A model generated the notes under the pieces. The model had not been told where the DNA came from, made no database searches, and saw only the letters and a list, made by a program, of their open reading frames with translations. Position numbers and translations under genes: made by a program. Positions 1-12,560 of a stretch of 64,000 nucleotides of DNA are shown piece by piece (the stretch's first letter is position 1; each line of letters begins with the position of its first letter). Source of the DNA: Timema cristinae (Eukaryota; Arthropoda; Insecta; Phasmatodea; Timematidae); assembly GCA_039000515.1 (NCBI GenBank), contig JBCFYV010000012.1, positions 45,360,167 through 45,424,166 on the forward strand, in the 5' to 3' direction.

Positions 1-176
1 GTCATTGTAGTTTTCCAATACTCCCCCAGAGTTATTTTGAATATATTTTCTCTATAATACTCTTTTGATCAATATGCCTACCCTTTAGAATACGAATACG
101 AAGTGAATATCATTTAGATTAAAATGTATGCCTACCTAATAAAAATATATCTTTCAGAGCATATGTATGATTTCAG

Positions 177-3100
177 TTTGTGTCGTGGGGTGGAAGACAT
201 GCATGTGAGCACAAATCAATCAGAAAAGACATCGGGAATTTTTATCTCCATCCCCCGTTGGATGGCGGCCAAACCATAACCACAGAAAGAATCGTAAGCT
301 GGTGGAGGTCCCGAGCATTAAGGGACTTATCACAAACAGGAAATGGGTATTACAAAGACAATTCTCTGGAATTAAAGCGATCTAGTTTTATAACATCAAG
401 GATTTCACAAAAAAGAAACGTCGAAGAAAAAAGAAGAGATAAAACAAATTTTGAAGAGGAAAGAAGAAACTTGATAACCACAGAAGACGCCACCAAAATG
501 ACTTTCGACAAAAACATATCTCGAGGTAACCATGATATTCAGAGGACCCACGCAATAACTAATGTACTTTTGACCAAATTTGGTGGCACAGCTGCTATAT
601 CTGAGATACATATAGAAAATAACCCTATAGTTGACCAGAAACTATTAATAAAAAACAATAGGATGGATGGGATATGCATAGGCCAAAAAACAGCTTTAAA
701 GAATTCAACAAATAATAATAGCTTCACACATCCAAATAATCTCAAAATATTCATGATGTTGTAAGACCAAACAAAGCACAAAATTCTAATTTTCTTTTTA
801 AAAATAAAAACTATATTAGTTCTGTGTTAAAATTACAAATACGTTCTCAAAACTTGACAAATATTAAAAGTGATAGTAATAATATTGCGGATGATAAGAC
901 ATCAATAAAGAAATATATTGCACAAAATATATTAAAAGAATATCCATACATTTGGGATTTTCAAGCTGTTGATCATAATATAGTTAAAAGATCATATAAG
1001 GCTCCAAGAATATCGTATTCAAGAAGATCCTTACCTGTGATAACTGAAAGTGGAATCGGAAAGAGAGAAGTGGAATTCAGGGATGGATTTAATTCATCTG
1101 ATATTAAAATAAAAGAAGACAAGTCAAAAAAAATTGAAATAAGAGATGATGAGAAAAAAGTCGATTTAGTGATAGATAGAGTCGAAGGTGAGTTAACAAA
1201 AGAATATATGTTAAACGAAGGAAACAATAGTTCTGATAAAGAAATCAAAAAGTATAAGCTGATACAAGATAATAAACATACAAGCTATAACGAAATAGGT
1301 GAGCAAGAGTTTATAAAACAAGAACATGAAAATAAAAATTACGCCAATTTATACAACAAAACTGTTTTAAAAAATGAGAATGAAAAAAAGTTGTTTACCA
1401 AAAAAGATAACAAACATAATCTGAAAGATAATATACACAGTAATTCATCTGAAAAGGAAAACAAAGTTATCCTCGGACCCGACAAAGGAAACAAAAATTC
1501 TACCAAGAACGAAGTAAAAGCTCTAAATGGAAAGGAAACATCAACTATAGAATACAACATAAATGGAGCAAAACAAGATAACGAACATATATACCCCAGT
1601 AAAGAAGACAAATCAGAAAGCTATTTAAATGAAAGAATAAATACAAACTCCAGTAAAGAAGACATTAAAAATATAATGAATAAATATAAAATAATAACAA
1701 ACTCTAGCAAAGAAGTCAATAAAGGTGGAACTAAGCAAGATAAAATAAATACAAATGAAAAAAAAGATGTAGTTAAGCACAATAAAAAAAATAAAAGTGA
1801 TAAAAAAGATGGCAAAAAATATGGAGTGAATCAGGATAGATTAAATACACATTTTACTAAAAAGGAAACAAAAGATAAATTGAAACCAAATATAATAAAC
1901 ACAAATTCTACTAAAAAAGACAAAAAAACAGAAGGGATAGCATATAGATTAAACACAAATTTCGCTAAAGAAGGCAAAAAAATTCAAGTAAAACAAGAGC
2001 AAGTAATTACAAACTCTATCAAAGAAGACAACAAAGATAGAGTAAAACAAAATAAAGGACATGCAAACTTTACCAAAGACATCAAAGATGAACGGATACA
2101 AAATAAAATAAATACAAAATCTACTAAAGAAGACATTAAAAATACAGAGAAGATATATAAAAGAATACACAATTCTAGTAATGAAGATAAAATAGATGGA
2201 ATGAAACAAGATAAAATAAATAGAAATAGTAAAAAAGACCAAAATTATGGAGGGAATCAAGATAAAATAAATATTAATTATACTAAAAAGGAAAAAAATA
2301 ATAAAGTGAAACCAGATAGAATAAATACAAATTCTCCTAAAGTAGACAACATATATGGAAATTTACTACAAGATAAAATAAGTATGAAAACCAGCAAAGA
2401 AGAGAACAAAGATGGAAATAAACAAGAAAAAATAAAAACTGTTTATAGTGAAGAATCTAAAAATGATGGTGAGAAAGAATATAAAGAAAGAACAAACGTA
2501 TCGAAAGTATACTCCAAAGATGGAGTGGATGAAGTTAAAGGAAAAAGGAGCCTTATTAAAGAAGACGACAAAGATAGTGTGAAACAAGATAAAGGAATAA
2601 TAAATATATCTAAAAATTATTCCAAAGTTGGAGAGAAACAAGACAAAGAAAATACAAACCCTAACAATGAAGACAACAAAGAAGCATATAGTCAAGATAA
2701 AATAAAAACAAACGTTATCAAAGAAGACAGCACAAATGTAGTGAAACAAATAAAAGAAAAAACAAACTCTACTAAAGAATATAGCAAAGAAGAAGACATG
2801 AATTTTAAAAGAAACACCATTTCTAACAAAAATGAAAACCAATATAGAATTAGAAAAGATAAAATAAATATTGAGCTTAGCGAAGAATATAGCAAAGATG
2901 GAGTGAAAGAAGAAAAAGAAAAATCATATTTATTGAAAGAATTGAGCAAATATGGAATGAAGCTAGATAAAGAAAATACAATCTCTAACATAAAGAACAA
3001 CAATGACGGAGTAGAACAAGACAAAATGCATACCAAATACAATAAAAGCAAAATAAAACAAAATAAAGAAGTTGAAGATTCTAGCAATGAGTACAATAAG

Positions 3101-4309
3101 TATGAGGTGAAAAATAATAAAACAATGACAGATTCTAACAAGGAAGACAGAAAAGATAAAGAAAAACAAAATGAAAAAATTTCAAACCATAGCAAGGACA
3201 ACAAAGATGAAATGAAATTTGATAAGGAAAAAGCAAAGTTATCCGAAGAATATAGCAAAGATGATTTAAATCATGTTAATGCGGAAACAAATTACATAAA
3301 TGATTATAACGATAAAACAAAACAAATATTTAAAAATAAAGGCATGACTAAGGAAGGAAGAAATGATTATTTAAAACAAGAAAATGAAGATAAAATAAGT
3401 TCTAAGGAAAATAACAAAGACAATATAAATATAGATAAAATAAAGGAAAATTTAACTGAAGTTGGCAGTGTATACAATATAATACAAGATACACGAAATA
3501 CAAATCACATCAAAGAGGATGTAGATCCAATACAAGGGAGAAAAATACAAGAAATAAATGATAAATATACAATTAAAGAACAAAATAATTATAAGAAAAC
3601 TAGAGACCAGGTATCAAAAATGAAATACAATATCAGTTTAAACGAAGAAGAAATGGAAAATGAGTTAAAGACCAAAGAGGGATCACAGGCATTAAGGAAA
3701 GAGTCTTGCGAAAAGCAAACGAATGAAAAGTTCGTGAAAGTAGGATTTGAACCAGACACATCAGTAAGCTATTCCAGCAAAGAAAATATAAAGGCTGAGT
3801 TAATACCTAAAAAAATAAACATGGAAATAGAGAAGAAGATGGACAGCCAAAATACAAATTCTAAGGAAGACAACACTGGTGACGAGGATGATGAAGACGA
3901 ATTAGTGATTATCAAACCTATCAAAGTATTACGTCGGCCTCGTCTTTCCTACTTCAAAGACAATCACAGAGTATTGTTAGGAAGAACAGAACGACCTGTT
4001 TTATACATACCGTTAGAACCAAGTGAAGAAAGAGTGTGGGATGAAAATTCAAGGTCGATGAAAAAGCCAACGCGATTTAAAGCTTTCGGAAAATTTGGAA
4101 TGAGACGAAGACTTGTTGGTCCGGCATTTAGGAAACTTGAACAAATTCTTTACGAAAAGGGTTTGTTAACTGACTCTGAGGTTTTATTAAAACAGTCAGA
4201 CAACCCTCGTAGATTTGGATTCAAAAAGGACAGTATATCTATTCCAGTTGGGCTTGAACCAATTAGAAGTGACGAAACCAAATTGTTGGGCTGTAAGTGC
4301 CAAAATTAG
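177..4309 (+). CDS. Large Lys/Asn/Glu-rich repeat protein, 3' exon, one frame break
   Basis: Not recognised as a named family. Frame 3 is open from about 177 to a stop at 762-764; frame 2 is open from 740 to the TAG at 4307-4309. Adding one A to the AAAA run near 744-747 would join the two frames, giving 1,378 codons. There is no convincing start: candidate splice acceptors (ctttcag ending at 157, atttcag ending at 176) suggest an exon whose upstream part lies before the window. Acceptor 176 gives a phase-0 exon, as in the other secreted genes here. Three parts are visible: a basic N-terminal region to about nt 1550; a tandem array of an 18-residue unit resembling GVKQDKINTNSTKEDNKD (about 1560-3300, then more diffuse); and a non-repetitive C-terminus after an acidic run (DEDDEDE, about nt 3885), rich in Arg and Pro, ending CKCQN. 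No Cys-rich chitin-binding domain is visible. Composition suggests a disordered, charged protein. Location and function are unknown; secretion is inferred only from neighbours. Confidence 0.7.
1560..3300 (+). repeat. 54 bp (18-residue) in-frame tandem repeat array
   Basis: Within the large Lys-rich ORF, the pattern K-Q-D-K-[IE]-x-T-N-S-x-K-E-D-x-K-[DE] recurs every 17-19 residues, most often exactly 18. Clear successive units begin GMKQDK, GGNQDK, KVKPDR, GNKQEK, SVKQDK, GEKQDK and AYSQDK. About 32 units fit in this span. The copies are diverged at DNA level yet keep the frame, which argues for selection on the peptide rather than a young DNA satellite. Confidence 0.8.
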
Positions 4310-4579
4310 AACTAGGGTGAACTATCTACATTAAAACTAAACTTAGTGTATAGTAGCATATTGAATAAGATTTTATTTTAATTATATATGAAAGGTAAAA
4401 TTTATTGGTTAGCATAGTGTATTTAAAAAATATATATACAGTTTTGTGATTAGTTATAATTTGAATATATTAATTATATATTTTTAGTTTTTTGTATTAT
4501 GTTATATTTTTAATTTTTCTCTACACCTTTTAGAGAGAAGTATTATGATTGTAACAAAAAAACTCGAGGTTTAGAAAAA

Positions 4580-5070
4580 TTTCTATGTTTCATTACCCTC
4601 TGAAAATGAAAAAGTGATTTTCACTATGCCATCTGTGTGTCTATATATCAAAACAGAGTCCCAACCATTTGACTAATCGGGCTAACAAATGGTATTCAAG
4701 ATTATTATCAGCTTCCCTTGAAGTATTTTTGATTGTGATATCCAACCCTAAAATTAAGATAGTTTACTGAAGCGTAAAAAGAAATAACATTGATTTTCTC
4801 AAAACCAATTTCATCGAGTTTAAACAAACATTGTGTCTAGGCTTATTTTTAACATCACAAACACTATGGCTAGTCTCGTTTTCCTATCAATTACCTTAAA
4901 GATACTTTAGATAAGCTGAAATTTAAAATTCTGATCATATCCCAGCGACTATTTCAGATACGAAAAAACTTATCTTTGTAAAGATATACTATTACTGATA
5001 CAAATATTTTATTTGAAATATATGTTTATAAAACCATTTATTTATACTCGTATGAATTTATTTGAGATTT
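4580..5070 (+). repeat. AT-rich dispersed repeat, copy 1
   Basis: This stretch shares ordered short blocks with 14690-15250 and 15250-16010: a 'tctgtgtgtct'-type stretch, then 'ccaaccctaaaatt', 'gatagtttactga', 'gattttctcaaaa', a block around 'tttcagatacgaaa', and 'tacaaatattttat' followed by 'tttataaaacca'. The order is constant across copies. No coding capacity is visible, so it looks like a non-autonomous interspersed element. Class is undetermined. Confidence 0.55.
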
Positions 5071-7330
5071 TTAAAGCATAGCAATGCAATATATGATTTT
5101 TCAGCATTCAAATTAATTATTTCAAGATCAGTTTGCTATTTTGTAATTCAATATATCTAAAATACTTGTAATAAAGGTTCAAGAATGAAAGTGGAGATAG
5201 ATTTATCAAAGTTTTATTACTATTCCATTTACATTTTATATACATACTTTTAAATGTAGCTAAATTGTAATATATAATATAGATTTTATTCAACTAGGTA
5301 GCTAGTATTTCACTGAGTAGTGTTTTTTGAATTGATATTACTAATTAGTTACTTACTATAATACGATAATACTATGATACTATCTATAATACTATAATAC
5401 TATTTTACTATAATATTTTATTTTTGTTGTTGAATTCTGCATACCAGTAATAAATTATAATTCATACACATAGGATGTCCATAGATTATTCACTCCACTA
5501 AAAGCCTTTATAAATTCGTTATTTTAGGAGTTATCTGGTTAACTGTAGTATTTACTAAACCGTGGTAGTTTAATTATTTAAAACATTAATAGATTAAGAT
5601 TATAATTGTACTGGCGCTTGCACGTAGGTAGACTGAGCGACCACTGAAGTAGAAACACCTCAATACACCGAGCCAAATTTCTAGACCTGCCAACCAATTC
5701 ATCAGCAAACTAGACAATACGAGATTGACGCCTTTGTCCACGTTTCTACCGGTGAGTGTGTCACAATATTGTCACAATATGCTCCCAATTTTCAATAAAA
5801 AATAATGGTTTATTTGACAAACTTTTTAAGGATTGTAATTAGTTATATTTAATTGTACTAACAAGTTTTCAAATAAAGAGAGAATTTTTAATATATATTT
5901 AATACAAATTAATTAAAAAACAGCACTATAAATACGACACTTCCTACTAGAGGACTCTTAACCAAACTTTAGATTTTGCGAAAAAGAAGTAACTTTGATG
6001 AATAAAAACATTAATTAGTTGTTTTATAGAACGCTGAGTAAATAATAATTAATGTATTTAGGTGAAGGAGGATAATTCGACGACCGTCATTGAAATGTGT
6101 TTTCTCAATTCTATATATGTATAATTGTTATATTAATTTTGTTTGTCTGATATTAGTCAAATATGATATATTAATTGGCGCATGATCAATATATTACTCG
6201 CGTTTCTTTAACAAAAACAAGTAGACACATTTTAATATATATTTATTTTAATTAACAATATATCTACGTTATGTGCAGACATTTAAACTTATTAAAGCTA
6301 CTAGGTGACTCCTACCTAACACGTTCGCACCCTTGTCGTCCTTTTCTTCGAGTGTCCACGAGCCTCACCCCAGCGCTCAACCAGTCCCAAAGCTTTTCTA
6401 CCTCGAATTACCCAGTCACATTCTTAGACTTTCTTCAACCGTAAATAATGGAAATCTTTCATCCCCACCAACTTTCAACTAGTACCCTCAGCTATACAAT
6501 CGTACCAATGTATATCCAACCTTAAAACTTGACATATTATGTATACCTATTCGGAACTATATTACTATGACATTAAAATACTTAGGCTAATCAAATATTA
6601 TCCCCAAAATTGGCTACTTTAAATGTACTCTCCTGTCAATTTTTAAAGTATCTGAACTTGCACGCCAAAATTTTATGAAAGCATCCCTTGTGTTGCAGAT
6701 ATTTAAAAGCCAGATAATGACACAAAAATTATTATATCTATTATTTTAAATAATAATTCACTTTTAAGAACTATTAAAAGTGTCAAAATGACTTGGGAGT
6801 TATTTTTACTCTATTAGTGACCATTGAACTCAAGGTGTCAGTCAGTATCCTGATTGAATGCATTACAAGTGATAAGGATTTTCATATCCAAATTTTGGTT
6901 AGACACAGTGATGGGATTTTTCACATTCTATATTCACCTGTTTTATCAACCCCTCTTGACGATAGTGCGAGTACACATTCTCTAAAATACTTTCCCCATG
7001 ACTTGCTCATAAAATTAAACAGTTAGTAATTAAAGCAGTGGGCGCACTGACTATGTCTCAGGCTAATCCAGTCTGGCTTATCGGATACAGAGAATTAGAG
7101 GATTGAATAACGTGGGGTGAACTTAAGGTTATTTTTTCCCTAAATGGCTTCCAGCACTTCCTACCATACCGATGTGGGAATAATTCATCTAATATTCTAT
7201 CTCCCCCAGACCTACTTCTTTAGCATATTTAAATTCATGTAGCCTTGATGTTTAGTAAGTCACGACGAAGAAAAAAAAAGAAATGGCCATGGTATTATAC
7301 ATGTTAGTTAATAAAAAAAAAGCAGCAATC
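5071..7330. other. Intergenic AT-rich DNA, no gene identified
   Basis: This is mostly AT-rich sequence. Two C-rich blocks stand out: about 5610-5760, which ends with a consensus-like splice donor (accg then gtgagt at about 5751), and about 6300-6430. A 77-codon ORF at 6793-7026 has no recognisable domain and no neighbours that support it. A possible AATAAA at about 5170 could serve gene 1 but is about 860 bp beyond its stop. Confidence 0.4.
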
Positions 7331-10277
7331 TCATGCGCAAGTTGCAGTCCCCGTGGTGCAGAGACTAGTGACTGTGTTGAACAGCGAGCTACCAGGGCAG
7401 GTGTAGAGAACCTGGGTGTAAGTCCCGGAGGTTGTGTTTGCCACGCAGAAGTAGTACAAGGAGCAGTTGCTGGACACCCCGAACCGACCAGCTGACGAAC
7501 AAGAGAAGGCCTCCGTGGTGGTGATAGACGATAAAGTGGTGGTTGACACTGTGGTGGTGGTGCTGGTGGTGCTGCTGCAAGGGGTTGTTGCCGAACACTC
7601 CAAGGAGCAGTCGGAGCTACATGAGGTCCCCGTGGTGCAGGTCTGCGCGTCACCCGAGGCCACACCATCCACGCAGAGGATGAACGAGGTCGAGTTAGCG
7701 CAGATGAAACCAGCGTCGTTGCAGGTGGCCTCGGTGGTGGTAGCGATGGTAGACGTGGACGTGGACGTGGAGGTGGAGCACGTGATGGATGTTGTGCAGA
7801 GACTGGTTGCCGTGTTAAACACGGAACTGCCCGGACACGTATACTCCACCTGTATGAAGGACGTGCCGTTGGCCACGCACAGGTAGTATTGGTTGCAGGT
7901 ACCCGTCACGGCGATGCGACCTGCTGAAGTGCAGTTCTGAGCTGATGCCACTTGTAATCCTGCTAGCGCCTGAATGTACGGGAGATAGATTGATCAGAAT
8001 AACGAATACTTTTAGAAAAAACACATAATTATTATCTTGCCCACCGCTTGTTAATGTTAACATAAGCTACCCAAACCAGTGGTCACGTGATATATGGCAG
8101 GTCTGGCGAATCTGTAAGCGCGAAAGAAGGTAATTTGGCACATGGTATTCATTGCTGTCTAAAGTTTATTTAATCTAATGTGTGATCTCAATTAGTTTAT
8201 TAGATCACATAATTATTATAATTTCTTGAAAACTATTTAATGATTCCTTAATTATGTTACAAAGTACTTATAAATAGTGTAAAGCTTTTGTTCGTCTTAT
8301 CCATTCGGAAATAACTAATAAGCATTGTCTAGAAGAAATTAGCAATGAATCATAATAATATTCTTTAATTAAAATGCAATATTAATTACTATGTAACACT
8401 CTACTAGGCCATTGTTCAACTTAAATTCTCATGTACTCATGAAGGAATTTTTCCGAATAATATAGACAGATTAGGTGAAAACTCTAGATAAGCGTTACAA
8501 GCTCTGTTATAAGACGTCAGGCTATCATTAGACTGGATTCATAGTGACGGGAATGTCTGAGCTCAAATATCAGATGTTGCGCTGTTGGTGGTTTTTCACA
8601 TTTTATAAGCTACTGTAAATTTTTCATCCCCTCTCCACACTTATGTGGATGGATTCGATATAACCTTCACCCATACCTACATACCATACACCTTAAATTA
8701 AGTTTGTATTAGCGACCGGGTATTTAAATGAAGGTATTAGCAGTGCGCATGGGGTGGTCTAAGTTCAGTGTCAAATGAATGGACTTGTCGTAAGACAGAT
8801 CAATTAATTATAAAATAATATTAAAGACATATCAGGCGTATGCTATATTAAATAATTCATAATTTAACTTTTATTTTGTTATCAAAACGAGCAGTTAAAC
8901 TAGAAAAGTAGATTTATCAATATATATACTTAATTTCATTCCCTAAAAAAGTTATCCATTTAAAATCATTAACAAATTTGTTTATAAATTAGACTTAAAA
9001 TTTTGTTAGCTATAAATAAAAGGTGAAAATAACACTGGAACACTTAAATAGATATATATTAAAACTTGTAATATCATCTCAAATGTTCCTTAGTGACTTG
9101 CTAAAATGTATTAAAAATTTGGATGATATTCTCACATTCCACATTACCTTTAATATTTTAATTTCTTTCATTACAGGATCAAGAGCGGTGGTTTGAAATT
9201 GCTATTCCTACTCCTATGTTTATTTGTATTTCTCCCAATGCTTAGACTGGTCGCTCATTGGATTCTTATTAAATTCATAACATTTAAAATTTCAACTATG
9301 TTTATAAAAATAATTTGAACTACTTTTAGAAGGAGTTCACTGTATTTAAAAAAAAGTCCCTTCTGTCAGGGAAAATCAGATTATCATAGCACCCTCCTCC
9401 GTTACCCAACTTTATTAGATTTTGTTCAAAATTCATAAGGGGTTTAAGTAGAGTATTACCATGATACGAAGCTAAGGGTGATATTTGTAATCTGTAGTTC
9501 ACTATAAACTAAACATTAAATTTTAATCCTCCCTGTTATGTGTTAAGTCTACGTTTTAAAGATAGTTTAAAGATCAGTTGTTTTTGTGAACAGTAGAACT
9601 CACTACATTCAAACATTTATTTTATAAAGATGTCCTAAGAATATTGGCTGAGAAGGGAACCAATTTGGATGTGGTTCTTGGGTACAAAGCAAACTGTATC
9701 GGACACATCCATTGGAGGAACAGTCTTATGCATGGCGTAATTGAAGGAAAGGTTGAGGAAAAGAGGAGTTTAGTATGACGAAGGATTCAAATACTAGATG
9801 ACTTGAAGGAAGGAAGAAAATTATGGGATCTCAAGGAGGTGACAGGATGAATTGGTGATCTAAGATCACTGACAAAAGGAATGGACCTTTCGTAAGACAG
9901 AACACATAATTATGTCGCCATTAGAGTATTAACATTTTCTGTGGATCCAAGTTGAAATTTTTCCTTGTTGATCAAGTTAGTCATAAAATAAGTGGCAATT
10001 TTTTTAATTGCAGACTACATTATATTCATAGAGAATAGCCTTTTTTTTTACCAAGTCTAAATAGTCAGTAGCCTTAATATATATACGCCACCTAATACAT
10101 ACTAGAATGATTGCTTGTAAATTTAAACTTAAATCAGTTGAGATGAACTACTAAACGAAAAACTCTTTTAACCACTGTATTAAAACAAGATTGAAAAAGT
10201 ATGTACAGCCTACATACATAATTTGTTATAAGTTTGCGCATAACCCGAATGGGTAGTAAGACGTGGTGCTAATAATA

Positions 10278-10330
<53 letters not shown>

Positions 10331-10995
10331 TAATAATAAAATAATGTTATAAGTTCGAAGAATGACCCTGTTAATTTTCTTTAAAAATGATTGGCACACT
10401 CTATCTACACTTATTGCGGAACAAACAACCATTAATTCAAATAGGCAAAATGCCAAATTGTAGAGTTAAAACAAGAACTCATGACTCTTAGCTATATTAA
10501 TTTTATCAAGTAAGATATTTTTAAGTAAATATAATACTTTGTACAAGTTGGTTTAAACTTTATATGACATTAAGTATCGTGACATTTTGGTAACGGTATA
10601 CAGTTATTTAAGCGCACACCACGGACGTACCTAGAATTGGGTGAGAAGCTATGGAGGTCAATCACCTCCCTTCAGGACCCAAAATTTCCACCAAAAACAA
10701 GTTTGATTAAAATTTGAATTAAAATGCATATTTTCAATACATTACATTAAATAGTAAGATACATCAATATATTTTAAAGCCATCTTGCCATATTTTAAAA
10801 TATATTAGGATTTAGCCCGTTTCCCTCTACTCTTACCACTAAATCAAATTCTAAATAAGTATAGGATACAAACTACGGTATTGAAGCTTTATTTGTCAAA
10901 AATATGTATTTAATAATGATTATAAATAGGTTGGTTGGTAATCTAACACTTACCCACAGGACAAGCAAAATTTGCTGCTGACAATTCACCCTCAT
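7331..10995 (-). CDS. Secreted peritrophin-like protein, three Cys-rich chitin-binding-like modules, two exons
   Basis: Exon 1 is complement(10954..10995), 42 nt, encoding MRVNCQQQILLVLW and followed by a perfect GTAAGT donor. Exon 2 is complement(7331..7969), preceded by acceptor ATTCAG, phase 0, starting ALAGLQVASAQNC. Joined, they give 226 residues with a clear signal peptide, likely cleaved after ...VASA. Module 1 (C27-C78) and module 3 (C171-C225) show the six-Cys CBM14 pattern with aromatic YY and C-PGSS-F-x-T-TSLC. Module 2 (C97-C145) has shortened first loops and extra cysteines. The modules are joined by Thr/Ser linkers likely to be O-glycosylated. CBM14 proteins bind chitin in peritrophic matrix, cuticle or tracheal lining; which applies here is not shown. 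The exon is distinctly GC-richer than its surroundings. The exon pairing is inferred from splice consensus, matching phase and the completed signal peptide. Confidence 0.85.
9605..9915 (+). mobile_element. LINE 3' coding fragment (C-terminal region of a non-LTR reverse transcriptase ORF)
   Basis: Translation with a few stops gives KANCIGHIHWRNSLMHGVIE followed by a region with ILDDLKEGRKLWDLKE. This is the conserved C-terminal segment seen in many insect LINE polyproteins (pattern KANWIGHILRRN...VIEG.....LLDDLK). It lies inside the intron of the minus-strand peritrophin-like gene. A related fragment lies at 50690-50900 on the minus strand, and 8740-8810 shares the last part (atggact, gtaagacag). 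Confidence 0.75.
10236..10345 (+). mobile_element. SINE/LINE 3' tail fragment with AAT repeat
   Basis: Begins gcgcataacccgaatgggta and continues to ggtgct followed by an (AAT)n tract. This is the same 3' end as the full SINE copies at 15396 and 52738, without the tRNA-like head, so it is a strongly 5'-truncated copy. Its poly-AAT codes for the Tyr-rich spurious ORF on the other strand. Confidence 0.75.
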
Positions 10996-11091
10996 TTTTT
11001 TAAACTTATGACCTAAACGGATCTAGTTTCGCATGGTAGTTCAAAAAGTTCAAGCATTTAAATATTAGATATTTCAAGGCCTCTTTAAATG

Positions 11092-11099
11092 TATATATA
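11092..11099 (-). promoter_or_regulatory. Candidate TATA box for the peritrophin-like gene
   Basis: On the minus strand TATATATA lies about 100 nt upstream of the ATG at 10995. A start site about 30 nt downstream would leave a 5' leader of roughly 65-70 nt. In such AT-rich DNA a chance match is quite possible. Confidence 0.3.
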
Positions 11100-12477
11100 C
11101 CTAAAACGAATAAGAGTTTAATAGCTTTGTTTATTCACATTATTAGAGCTAGTGTGGATAATGTACCGCCTTTGTTTATCATGCTGAATCAAGGTCTACA
11201 TTCATTCTCGGAGCTGAAAACACACAGATTACTTTACTAAGTTTATTTATGGGTTTATGAGTATTTAATCCAGGACTTAAAATAGCTTATTGTATTTAGT
11301 TGCAGTAAGGATTCGTTTAAAAAGTCTTACTACCCGTTCAGCCTATTATTTTCTAATTAATTTAATTTATAATTAATATAAAATGTACCTCTCTATGTGT
11401 TCTTGGAGAATGGGTAGCCACTTCAGGGAGGAAAAAACCTCATTGAATACCGCCAAGTTTAAAGACTACTCCCTACCTACTGGTGTCAAAAAACAACAAC
11501 TGGACGAGCCTGATGGTTAGGCCTCGTGCCCACCAATGTGGGTAAAATAATAATGTTATTATAACCATAACTATTAATGTTTATAAATATGTGCCATATA
11601 ACTTATTTAATAGAATTATTGAAACGCGAAGGAAATTTACTTTGTCGGAGTAGTTCTAAAAATTCTAACTCAATGCATTCTTGCCTAAGTACAGTACATT
11701 AAAAGAATAAATTCAACTTATACAAATAATTTTACAACCCACATACACGTTAATATTTCCTGAAAGAGCAGAATGTGATCAATATGTCTATTAAATTGTT
11801 TTCAATTGAGCTTCACCGTGAAGTCAGAAATATAAAGGAAGATTTTCCTGTGCAGTTGTGTGTTGGTTTGTATTTACTGTAGAGTAGTACTTACGTTAAC
11901 AAATTTCAGGTCACAAATAGCAAAGAATTCACTCCAAATTTAATGTATTCGATTCATATATTATAATAATTAAACCCTATTCAATTAAATTACTGACATC
12001 ACAGTAGATTAGTCGTCATAAGGAAACTATAGTTTATATAATAGTTTATAATTTATATTAAAATTATGTCATCGTTTTAGGACATAAAGTAAAATATATT
12101 TTATAGCGTTTTAGGTACTAACAATCATTTCAAAAATATTATTATTTTATTCATACAATTTTCTATCGAGTATCTCTCAAACAATGTCATACTTTGTCAA
12201 GCTAAAAATTCGTATCATATAATTTGTCGTTGATTCTATTCTTAATCGGTAAATAAATTGTTTCCCTCTATAAAACAATATTTTCTTTGATTTAAACAAC
12301 CAAATATTAGAAAAAAACACACACTTTTATCATAAAGCTATAAACACGACCCGGTATCAGTTTGAGGGGAAAAATTCATTTTGCATCTATGTAAGAGTTT
12401 TAAAAAAAAGTTTTTATATATACAAATAATAACATCAATAGAAGTGTTCACATTTGGTTTTGCCATTTTAAAGTCCA

Positions 12478-12560
12478 ACATCTTATCTCAGTCGGTAACA
12501 TGCCTATCTACTGAGCTATGAGTCCCAGATTCGATTCCTGGTATGGCCAATTATGGATTA
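12478..12560 (+). repeat. Degenerate tRNA-like sequence (SINE head)
   Basis: Contains an A-box-like 'ctcagtcggtaacatg' and a B-box-like 'gattcgattcctgg' at tRNA spacing. The acceptor stem does not pair well, so this is not a functional tRNA gene. The non-tRNA sequence that follows (ggccggaggctggat) suggests a tRNA-derived SINE. The minus-strand tRNA-like sequence at 54445-54520 may belong to the same group. Confidence 0.45.

Noticed and set aside
10226..10456. 76-codon minus-strand ORF starting MAFCLFELMVVCSAI, which looked like a possible signal-peptide exon for the peritrophin-like gene
   Set aside because: It has no in-phase donor, and most of it is poly-Tyr from an AAT repeat. The exon at 10954-10995 fits splice consensus and phase perfectly.
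12478..12560. Possible tRNA gene
   Set aside because: A and B boxes are present, but stems do not pair and no anticodon arm forms. It is better explained as a SINE head. The same reasoning applies to 52285-52360 and 54445-54525.
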